Shown here in pieces: positions 15,001-27,000 of a stretch of DNA of 64,000 bases (position 1 is its first letter; every line of letters starts with the position of its first letter). Under the pieces are notes generated by a model. The model was not told the DNA's origin, ran no database searches, and was given only the letters and a program-made list of their open reading frames with translations. Location of the stretch: assembly GCA_002633005.1 (NCBI GenBank), contig NMRA01000190.1:215625-279624 (forward strand), in the 5' to 3' direction. The translations under genes were made by a program, and so were the position numbers. Source of the DNA: Phoronis australis. Taxonomy: Eukaryota; Phoronida; Phoronidae.

Positions 15001-18000
15001 GGTGTTTTGTATATAATGGTGATTACTGTTGATTAGCGTTAAATATTTGTTCATGTACACGGTGGCTGAAAACCTGGTATAATACTCTGAACAGGGAATC
15101 TCGGGATGTAACTTTTTATAATTTCTCCTGCAGGGAAAAACTTTGATCAAAATAAAGTTACACCCTTGAGCCTTAACTTGTGTTAGGTTTGAGAAACAAT
15201 TCAGTGACTGGACTAAAAATTCTGTGGTGTGACTAAATACTGGTGTGAAATCCTATTAGTTACCAGATACTACACCTGCAGCACCTTTGACTCACCACTA
15301 GTTGGCCAGATTATTGATGAGTGCAGGCGCAGCTCCTGAGGTCCCGGAACCTCCCTGCTCATCTATTTTTTCTTTGCTGCAATTAGGGAATATAAAGCAC
15401 TCCCTATGTCTGCCTACTGTCAGCCACCCTTCTGGTCTTGGCCCTTGTAGTCTAGATTACTTACCTCATTGCATTTCATTGAGAACACGTTCAGAGATTA
15501 AAGAAGCCAACAATGTCTGTTGGTTTGTAGCTATCACGACACATCCCTAGCCGAGTATAACAAACACATCTCGTCTTCTGTTTCTAAAGGTGTTGGCCGA
15601 GTACAACAAGTCGATCATCTGTTTCGAGAATACGCTTAAGATCCAGCCGGACTTCGAGGCTGCTGCTCAACGGAAACACGCCGTCTTGTGTCACGCGAAA
15701 CTAGAGGCAGCACTAGAGGCTCAACACAAGTGAGCAGTGTTCTATACAGTACAGCTTAACTGATTCAGACCGTTTTCCCTCAAATTCTGTCCGTGCTCTC
15801 TTGATAAACAGGACTCACTTTAGTTTTTCAGAGACAAAGTGTCAAATGTATGACTGGTACATTGAAAATTAAAGCTGCATTTTGTTTTGTTTATGTGGCA
15901 AAAAATAATTTAATTGGGCCTTTTACTCTCTTACCATGTAAGTATTCTATTTCTGTTACGGTATGAGTCTGTTGAGGTTGGCCAAACCTACAACTGTGAC
16001 TTGAGTTGGTAATGGAAATGGAATCCTATTGCAGTTAGAAATATTATGGATGGATATTATGAGGGTAAAAGGTCTTAATAGAATAGAATTTCTGTTTTAG
16101 TCATCTAGACAGGTTGAAATACAGCTTTAATAATTAAAACTGATAATAGGACTGTTATTGAAATAACAACAGAAGCAACCAAAACAATATTTTCTGGTGT
16201 TCTTATCATCCAAAGTACCATTTAATGGTTTAAAACCATGCGCATGTCAACTGTAACACGAAGATGTTCCATTACAGGCAACCGGTTTAACCCCAGTGGT
16301 ATCTAAAAGTCTCTTCCTTGTCATTTTGTTATTTGTCCCACTGAAATAGGGGTGTTTTCATGAACAACAAAAGAATCTCTGCCCAGTCTCTTGAGTACAG
16401 TAGATCTAGAAGTGAACCGGAAAACTCACAGTTGTGCAGTGAATGCTCAACGTGATACTTTTATTGCCAATTAAGGTCTGGGTTTTCAAATACAGTCTTG
16501 ACCGTGTTACAATGAATCTCCCAGGATGTCATTGAAACGTTTGTTGTGACAGAAGGTGGCTGTAACAAAGTGGTTTATAGTTATCCAGTATTAATAGTTG
16601 GTTTGAAATAGTAACGTCATAAAGCATTCACATTGAAACAAGTTGTGACTGGTTTGTTATGCTGTGTACAGATCTCTACAGAGGACCCTAGATGAGTTGA
16701 AAGGTTATCAGAAAAAACACAAACACTGGCAGGAGCAGAGTAACATACTGGTGACGGAGCAGGCACCCACCGAGGTTAAGATCAATCAGAGGATCGCCTA
16801 TGAGTCGCAGAAGATCCGCGAGCTTGAGTTCGGATCACGTAAGTCGACTATACTCACTGCATTACTTAGGTGTATTTGTTTGCTTCTAGCCACTGGTTTG
16901 TCTCTAAGGATTAGTGTTAATGAATTGGCCCCTGAACACCAATATTACACTCTTACCGATCATTCTTTGTTGTAAAATACAATATTTTACTTACCTACAG
17001 AACAGTCCTAATAGGGTCATCGTCACATCTCTAGGTGTTTGTGGAGGAACATTTCAAAGACAATGTGGTGATCTAACAATGATCTCATACTAGATAACAC
17101 TTGCAGGAGCTATTGGGGATTCTTTTTTCTGTCCTCTGATTGGCTGAAAGGCTGTAGGATAACTTGGGATATTCTCTAATACTGTCCAACTTGGCTGTAG
17201 AATATCATTTTCACTCGTGCTGTCCGAAAGTCGAATGTCGCCATTGGCAATCTGATCAATCATATGCTGTATAAACAGTAAACCCTGACAATGAAGTGAG
17301 CCGACATTGTCAGTGTATCATTGCAAGGATGAGAAGGCTTATCCAATAAGGGACAAAAGTGTTTCAGGAAGGAAGCATGAGTGGTCGTGTAATAAAACCA
17401 AAAACTGGTCCCTCGTGTGTAGCAGGTCATATTCACCTGATATCACCTTCAGGCTCAGTTCATATTTGTATTTTTCACCTTCAGGCTCAGTTCATATTTG
17501 TATTTTTCACCTTCAGGCTCAGTTCATATTTGTATTTTTCACCTTCAGGCTCAGTTCATATTTGTATTTTTCACCTTCAGGCTCAGTTCATATTTGTATT
17601 TTTCACCATGAGTGCTTACCCTTGAATGTGTCGTTGCCAGGTGAGGTGTGTACTCTAATCGAGCGAGATGGACGTCAGATTCTGCAGTGTGGGTCGCCTT
17701 CACGACCCTCACCTAAGCTGGAGTTCAACTTTGAAAACCGGAACAAGTCAGAACCACAGCAAAAGGTAAGCCCAAAATGCTTGGCTCTATCAAATCTGTC
17801 TGTTGCGTGTGTGACCGCAACGCAAGCCAGAACCGAGTTAGTCCTCTGGCCCAGGGCTGTTTGAAGTTGGCTTGATGCAGATTTGAGTATGACTGCTGGT
17901 CATAAGTGAGTCCCACCCACCCAAACCTCACAACATCAGCGAGTCTCATCCATTCACCCAAACCTTACACATAACCCCAACTGGATGGTTGCAGGTCACA

Positions 18001-21000
18001 AGGAGTATGTTGTGATTACCATCTTTGAAAACTGGCACCTGCTGGACACGACTGTTTTAATTGCATTTGAAGATTTTTGGCTTGTTAAGCTTTAACATTC
18101 AACCTGTAATATCGAGAGTTTGATTTAGCAGTATCATTAGGTTAATACAGGGTAGAACAAGTGCTTTGTTTGGCAGGGTACAACACAACTAAAGGATCTT
18201 GTTACAACAATACTGCAACATAGTATCATGACATCTGAAGCAGAAGTAAAAATAAACTTTCGCGTGACATCAAAATGTCAGAACTTGAAAGTATTCTTCA
18301 AAAATTCAGTCAAAGTAAGCTGTCTCACTGTTCAGAGCTCTCCAGGACAAGAGCTCTTGACATTGGAGTGAAAGTGAAATTGAATGTAATCGTGTTGGTA
18401 AAGTTAGGCTGCTGTCTATCCAAGCAGCCAATTTTTGTCGGCTTAAACTTTTGCCCAATTTGCAGCCGACTAAAACGAAAAAGGTGAAAAAGAAGACAAA
18501 GGTAGGGGGAGCTAGTGCGCATAGCGGCTGCTTTGTCACGTGATGTGAACATTAGGAAGTGTTGTTACTTGTGTGTCTTCCTGTGCCCCCCTGTAAAGTA
18601 AAATCTCGTAATTTCGGACAAATAATTGACGAAAGTACATTTTTCACTTTTCAAGAACTTGTTCACTGTTTTGAATGCCCAAAATATTAAATATTGTATT
18701 GTATTTTTGGTAGAATCATTTATAAAGAAAATGAGAAAATAAAAATGTCACCTGTCCACCATTATGTCCTAAATTGCTATGGTTTTCCCTTAGTTGTCGT
18801 GTTAATGTCATGTGAAGTAGTAAAACCTAACTCTTCTCATCTGACCATTTCTCCTCCACAAATTTATGACTGGGGTAATTAACATTTGTGGCAAAGTGGC
18901 ACTTTGTTCAGCGTAGACAGAACCAGACATCCGGAACTCCTTGGGTATTTTTGTAGCCTCAAATTATCCCTCAGAGGTCATATTTGCTCAATGTTCAAAC
19001 TTCGATATCATTTCTGTAGCAAGTCATGTGGCTCTCACAATGAAGGATGATGCTGAATGTGGTTAGACTTAACAGGAGTAAACAGTACTTCAGGAGGCAG
19101 ACAAAGGATTGAGAAAGCCGCGTAGCAACTTTTGAGACAAGCTAGGCTGAAGCTTTGATTTTTGCCATCTCTTGACCAAATCCCTTAGCTGTAATGATTG
19201 GAGTTCGCACATGCGCAGACATAAATGTCCGAGGGATGATTTGAAGCTACAAAAATACCCGAAGTGTTTTGGGTGAGAAGCAGAATGATTTGTTGCAAGT
19301 AATTCATCCCTTTCAATGAGATTGAACTGGATGAACTACTTGCAACATATTCCACTATTCACTGAAAAAAGGGATATTTATACGCAAGCAGAGTGAGTGC
19401 TGTTGCATCCCACTTTTTATATACAAAATCCCGTTATACTTGTAAGTGTTCTTACTAATTTTTGACATTCAGTTTTCAAAGTTTGAAATTACGCCGTAAT
19501 TAAAGTTTTTTAAACACGACTGCATTTGACAGAGTTTAGGTTATTTGTAGCCTTTGAAAAGAGATTATTCAATAATTTTGGCCATTGTTCTTGGAATAAA
19601 AGGGTTGCCATAGTAATAACTTTTCAAAGATTAGTTTAATTTTTTAAAAGTTAATATAAACCAGAAATCAGTTGGTTCTGCAACTGGTGTCTCCCTATGT
19701 AAAGAACATCCGCCCGTATCAATTTCACCTGATGTCTCTACTTTAAATTTATATTTCAAAAGCCACACTAAGCACTGTTTGAGATGCCCTAGCTTGCCAT
19801 GTTAGCTACAGTTGGCTCTTGATTGGTAGTCAGTGGCTAAAAGTAGGTTTAGAACCACTGCCTCACCCCCTGCTTGATTGAGGCAGGTTTATGAAGGAAA
19901 AAACGAAAAAGAAACCCACACTGCATTTGCTGATGTCAGACCGGTGGATTTTTTTGAAATAATTATAAACATTTGAAAAGATACTGCACCTCCACATAAA
20001 TTTTTGAGAAAGTAAACGAGCTAGAGACAACTATACAACTATGCTTTTCTGGCTTTAAGTAAAAATTGTTTTGCTGTTAGCAACAAAGGACAAAATAGCT
20101 TTTGATCTGTCTGTTCTAAACAGTTTGTGTAGTGAAAGGTATGTTGACCTGCATCACACTGTGTTGTGCTAGAGTGCATCTTTCACTATTGCATCTCTCA
20201 GTTCACCTGTGTTGCCATGACTACCCTGTGTGGCCTTAATCTGTTTCGCCTTTTCTTGCATCTCTTCACTGTTAATATTTCATACCACAGCAGTTGACAA
20301 AACGACTTAGGAATGTATCTGGTGTTTGATGTGATGGTACATTACACAAAAGGATCTTCTGTTTGTCTTCATTTAGTAGAAAGCTCCCCAGGTGGTGTAT
20401 GTCAGATGATCATATGCAGTTTTCATCTTCACCAATAGAGGTCTCTCATGGTAGTAAATCAGGCCAGATCAAGGGTCCAATCTCAGCTCGGAAATTGACC
20501 AATTACATGGCATGCTTCGAATAAACTAGCAAACTTGTACTCTAATCATGCAGCATGATTGGTCAAGTTTCATGTCTGAGTCAAGTCTGAGTTTGGAGCC
20601 TGGACCCTGTACCCTATGTAAAAGAGAGCTCTCCCACTGCCACCTGAGTGAATACAGTTTTGATCCATGAAGTACTATCATTTGCTCGCAATGGTGTAGC
20701 TGTGCACGAAGTTTGCAAAAGGGGAAAGCAACCGCGTTTGATGTGACCTTTAATTTAAATAAAAATCCTGAGTTATCGTGAGGACATATTTTTCAGCGTT
20801 AATTGTGGTTTCCTTTGCTCTGACTATATGCAAGCTGCTGCGGAATAATGACGCAAATGGCCCAGCAAAAGGCCTGCATGTTGTGCCTGCATTTACTTCC
20901 ATTGTGGAAACACGGTTTTGTCGGTTGTTGTGTTTGCCCATTAGAGTCATATTGTAAATATTGACATGGGATGTGGGCCTTTTGCTGGGTCATTTATGTC

Positions 21001-24000
21001 GCTAGCATTGTTGCATGTGTAGTTGTAGAGGATCTGAGAAACAGTTAATTAATGCTGAAAATTTGAAAAATTTCTCTCCAAGATAATCAAGGGGTTTTAA
21101 AAGTTACATAAACATTAGCTTTCCCTTCTTAGGCTTAAACTTAGCTTTTGTGGAAGCATGGATGTGGGTCTTACAGTTGGTAGTAAATTCAGGCACCTTA
21201 CACATCAGAGCAGACAGTTTTCATTCAGCATCTCACTAGTTGTAACAGTGCTAGATAGTATACAACATCGTGTTTTTGTTGTTTCTCCTCAATTACAAAA
21301 TATTCTCATTTGTTTTGAAAATGATTATTAAGCTTTTATCCACCACGTAGATGACAAGTCGGACATAATGAGTTTTTTTAGCCCTGTCTGTACAAGGCCA
21401 TTTATACATGTCAACATCTTTTTTGTCTAGAACTCTTTGCCTGGTGTTTTGAATACTGCCAGTTAGTGTTCCTATTTCAGTACATGAACTGCCTTGTTAT
21501 CCATTGGTTACACTCATATCTAATTAGCATGTTGTTGAACCATAATTACTGGTACTCAACTTAACATCGTGAGTATCTGTTTGCCAGGATTGGTTTTGAT
21601 AAATTTTTTCATGTCATCTTGCTTTTTCATAGCAGAGTCGCAAGTACCAGCCGCGGAACACAAAGCGAGACTACACAAAGCCTGTGAGGCCGCCACTTTA
21701 CAAGAGTAACGAAGAAACAAGGAAGGGCAAGAGAGGAAAGAAGGTGAGTGGTAGTGTGATAGAGGGCGCTCATGTCAATGGGTGTGTAAGGAGGGTAATG
21801 TGTATAACACAGAATGGTGGTCTGATAGAGGGCACTCATATCAATGGGTGTGTTTAAGTAGGTCAATATGTATAGCTCAGTAATTGGGTTTACAGGCTCA
21901 TGGCTTCTGAAGTTGTCCGAATCCTGTGTTGGCTGGCAGACTCTGTGCATTGCACTTTTGGCTATGTGTGTTGTATTAACGTGAATGGATGGAAGTGGTT
22001 GAATTTGTGTGAGTGCATCAATGGCCCTCAAGAATNGAGGAAAGAAGGTGAGTGGTAGTGTGATAGAGGGCGCTCATGTCAATGGGTGTGTAAGGAGGGT
22101 AATGTGTATAACACAGAATGGTGGTCTGATAGAGGGCACTCATATCAATGGGTGTGTTTAAGTAGGTCAATATGTATAGCTCAGTAAATGGGTTTACAGG
22201 CTCATGGCTTCTGAAGTTGTCCGAATCCTGTGTTGGCTGGCAGACTCTGTGCATTGCACTTTTGGCTATGTGTGTTGTATTAACGTGAATGGATGGAAGT
22301 GGTTGAATTTGTGTGAGTGCATCAATGGCCCTCAAGAATTTACCCTACTTGTTAGAAGTGTTTAAAAAAAAGGTTGGTGAATCCCAATATATAATAACAT
22401 CTTACAAAAATTTGTGTACTAAACAGTTACAGTGTCTACAGTTTCTGAGTTCCTTTTACGGTTGACAGTCTTCTTCCCGGCTCACAGATGGCGCAACCAT
22501 TCTCATTAGCAGCGTTCCAGGCTCACAAGGCTTATTTTGTCTTATTTGCTGCAAAGTTGTCATTGGCAAATGCATTTTTTCCACTTCTAAAATAAGAGAT
22601 AATAGAAGACCACTGGTTTCTATGTGATATGTGTATGTGTATGTGATTTGTGAAGCTTGTGGTTTGGTATCACAGTGTGTCTGTCTATGTAACGTATAAA
22701 TGTTATCTTTTTCTAGGGTAAAGACGTGCCTCAGCACAAGCGGAAAAACTGGCCAAGCAAGGAGGAATGTGATGCCTACGTGCAGAAGTTCCCTTCCTGG
22801 GACGAATTTCCCACAGTCTACCTGCCACCTGAGAATAAGGGATTTGAGTAAGTGTGGTGTGTGATAGATTCTGAATCAGTTGCCTTCCCTAGCTTTTTCC
22901 ATAATGCCAAGGGTTTGATTGAGTGTGTCATGGGTCGTGGAGTTGGGATGGAAGAGTGTGGAAGCTCTCTTCCTGCGAGAAGATTCCTCCCTTGCAAATG
23001 GTTTAAGTAAAAGTACATCCCAGAGCAAGACGATTGCAGGGATTAGTGGTCATTAATTTGTACCTGTAAGTATGTCATGGAGTATTCACGTAAGTGGAAG
23101 ATTCTGTAAAAAAATAACGTCTCCCAGTTCATTCTTTTCAGTGTCTTAAGTTGGCGATGTTTAAAGTCAAGTAAAGGTTGTCATAATAAGATGTGTTTGC
23201 AGCATCACACCTTGCCGCTCTATGTTTCAGAGTTAGCCTGTTGCTTACGGAAGCCATTGACATTGATCGCTATGGCGAACACGATTTGCCGTGGTATCCG
23301 CCAGTGTGTGTCACCATCGTCGACATGAAGGATGGTGAAGCATACGGCGATGACCTCCAGTCAGTCAAAGACAGGACCAAGGTGCCACTCAAGTCAGACA
23401 AGACAGTCAAGGATGTAAGTGGCGTACCCTGGTGTGAAGTGAAGAGGCACATTATTATTGTATTGAGATGAAAATCTTGTTGTTTTGACATCTTGTCATT
23501 TTATGGACACAATCAAGGTCAAGCTGAAATCCCTAACTTCAAAGTGTATTTAACCATCCAAGTCAGCTGCATTGAGTCTTTCCTTTAAAGCAGTGAGTGA
23601 CTTACATTCAGTCCATTCATTCGTCGTGGATGTTTTGGAATGCTAACTCACTGTATCAAAAAAAATCAAAACAGGAGCCATGGCGATGGTTTTCCAAGGT
23701 ATTGCTGTGTGTATTGTGTCAAGGTAGTGCTGCGTGAATTGTGTCAAGGTAGTGCTGCGTGTATTGTGTCAAGGTAGTGCTGCCTGTATTGTGTCATGGT
23801 AGTGCTCCGTGTATATTGTGCCACATTTCCAAGGTAGTGCTGTGTGTATTGTGTCACATATTTCTGTCTTCAGATCCTACTACAACAAGTTAAGGACAGG
23901 CCTGATATTACAGAGGAAGAGATTGGACAGCGCATCTTGACTGGCTTGAAAAGAGTAAGCTTCACATATTTGTCATGTTTTAATTTACTTTCCTTTTCTC

Positions 24001-27000
24001 TTGAGTTTTATGTGTAAGTGGTCTTGAATTTCATGGAGCGGTGTGTAGTTTGAGTGAATGAATGGACAATTTATGAACTAACTTAAATATGTAATTATGT
24101 TAGATGATACTTTAAATTACTGAGTGGTTTCATCCTGCATAACTTTGTACTTTTTTGGTTACGTCCTTATATGCAAATACAAGGAAGTGGCATTAAGGTC
24201 CGGAAATATACATCTTAAAGTTGCAGTAAAACCACGCCTTCTGCAAAAGCCATAGTATGAAATAGGCCACTTACTGTACCAGTCTCTTCTACATGTTTGC
24301 TCAGGTTATACTTATATCTTGGCTTTAAAAGAACTGACATGTCATTAATGATTGAGAGCAGGCCTGTTCATTTGCTTGTCATGACGAGTTATGTGTTGCC
24401 AAGGCTGTATGCCCGGCGGGGAATTACAAACGATTTATTGTAAGCAATTTCAGTAATCAAACAAAGATAACGTGATAACGTGGCACTGGAAGGCCTATGT
24501 GTAATGTCAACCAAATTTTTAAATGCCAAATCCTTGTTTATAGTGGCCTCTAGTTTTCTCACTGAGGAAACATATTGTTAAGATTATAATGCCATTTTTG
24601 CCATTTTAAAATTCAGTACACATACTGTTTTGTTTTCTTATTCTTTTATTTAAAAATTTAATTTGCCTATCACTATTTAATGAAGTAACCTTGACATTAC
24701 TTAAATTTTTGTCGTGACAACTCTGTGTGCCAAAAAGATCAACTAAATTCATTTTTCAACTAACTAATTGAATACAAAATATGAAACATTGAAAGTGTTA
24801 GTTGCATCTTGGTCTAAATTTGCAAATCACTGTCAAGCAGGGTACACCCTTTAATGACCGAATTGGTGAATACTGCCACTGGACCTATAAGTCAGTTGGC
24901 AGATTCATGGAATCCAGTCCTGAGAGTCAGAATTCTAAACGTCATGTCCATCGGCTTATCTGGTTATTTCTCCACAAAATGTTCCCTTTGTGTTTTGCAG
25001 AATCTGGGACCACGGTGGATCATGTACAATCTGGCTGGACTCTACTGGCGAGTGATTGGCAATCTGTATCACGGCATCGAGTGTATGCGGCGCGCTCTGA
25101 AGTTTGTGCCGTACGATTACTTTGATGTGCCGCTGGTCAACATGGCCAACATTATGTATCATTGGGGCAAGATGGATGATGCAATCAAGTTGATGAGGGA
25201 TGCTGTCAGGGTTAACGACGCTGAGGTGAGGGAGGGGTGGATGTGGGGTGTGGGTATGACGAGTGTCTTGGACAGGAGGTGAGGTGAATAATGATGAGAT
25301 GAGGGGTCGGCATGGGGTAAGTGTCTTGTGCAGAATGTGGGGATGAATGATGCTGAGATGAGGGAGGGATGGGTATGAGGTGCCGCTAAGGTAAGTGTCT
25401 TGTGTGCGATGTGAGGGTGACCAGTGTTGAGCATCACTTAGATGAGGAAGTGTTAGGAATGGGGTGTTGACAAGTCAAGGATCTTTTGTAAGGTGTGAGG
25501 GTCAGTGACACTGAGGTGAGGGGTGGGCATAGGGTGTCGCTAAGGCGAGTGTCTGGTGCGGGATGTAAGGGTGAACAATGCTAGGGTGAACGAGGGAGGG
25601 ACATGAGCTGGTGATTAGGCTCGTTTCTAGGGAGGGATGTTTCACAAATAAGCAGGTGACCTTACTTGTGTTAAACGTCAGTCACTGAAACTGTTTGCAA
25701 GGGTTTGCCTAAATGTTGACTTGTAGGATAAAATAGTGTGTGAACACCATCTAAACTTACTATTGTGTTGTGTAAAGTAAGATTCTCACTGTGTCTCTTA
25801 GGAGAGTAAGGTCAATGAACACTCCAACTTTAGATTTGGGGAAATGGTTTTGAGGATCCTGTTTTAATGTTATGTAGGACCCTCAAAAATGGCCAAATTT
25901 GGCAAACTTTAGAACATCATATCTCACAAATGGTTGATCAGATTCATAATTTATGAAACTTTCAAGCGTCACATGTTATGGACTGTTATCAAAAAGGCTG
26001 AAAGAAAATATTTAACTAATCCACTGAGTGGCTTAAAGTGGCATAAAATGAAAACAAAATGATAATCTAGAAACCTGTAGCAGTGTTATGTCAAACAAAA
26101 TTTGGTTATGTTTTAGCTATGGATGTACCTTTTATTTCCTGTTTGCAAAATTTTCAAACAGTCATGGTCACGTGATCCAGTTAATAGCAGATTGGTATAA
26201 AGTTGAAAATCAATTTCTAGATGGTTTCTACTTCCAGTTATACTTTTACTGAGTTAATATCAACAGTTTTGTAGATATTTGACTAAATACATCGACAAGT
26301 CAATAAGGTCCTACATAACCTTAAAGCTAACTTATAAGTAAACTTATATTGTCCTAATTTAACCTTTTCAGCCTATAACCCATTTCTTCATGGCCAATCT
26401 ATTGGCGGGTAACAACAACCTGACAGGGGCCGTGTGGCACTACGAACGCGCGCTCCATCAGGACCCTGATTACAATGAGGCTTTCACCATGCTGCGCACT
26501 ACACGCTGCTATCTCAAGTACCACCGTGCAGCCCAGAGCGAAGCTCCGGTCAGCCCGGCCCAGCCGTCTTGTCAGACATTGCCAGAAGTTGGTGGACACG
26601 AGATGCACTCGGAAACACGGATGCTATGTAAAAAGGTGAGCGTGTTAATGGCAAACATAAGGGGGCTCTTCTTGTAGTCCTAGCATGATACCAAAGTAAA
26701 CGTGGTAGAGTCTTGCCCAGCTTTTTATAGGCTAAGGAGCAACCTACTGGATGGCATTGTTACATGCCTACAACATATAGTGCATGGCAACAAATGGAAA
26801 TGTCTGTCCGTTTTACTAAAGGAGACTGGCAGACTTGAAAACTTTCTTCACGAGGAGCCATAATTGGGGTCTCGTGCCTTTGCTCAGGTGTTTTGTGCAA
26901 TGGGCCCACTCATGAGGCCTGCACACGTCTGATTCACCGCAAATGACATCAGACCACCTGCACTGTTTTTTTTAAAGTAAAAAAAGTTTTTCTGTTATTT

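Larger units (their letters stand above)
18502..21632 (+). other. TTC17 intron 10
   Basis: 3.1 kb intron with two short inverted-repeat elements (18940-19262 and 20848-21002). Otherwise AT-rich with no coding signal. Confidence 0.8.

Noticed and set aside
17307-17864. 185-residue frame with repeated FTFRLSSYLYFSPSGSVHI units
   Set aside because: Produced by the 32 bp intronic tandem repeat; only the part over 17641-17765 is coding, and in the TTC17 frame.
21627-22335. Two near-identical minus-strand frames beginning MRAIDALTQIQPLPS
   Set aside because: Antisense to exon 11 and intron 11, and duplicated only because the assembly repeats 303 bp.
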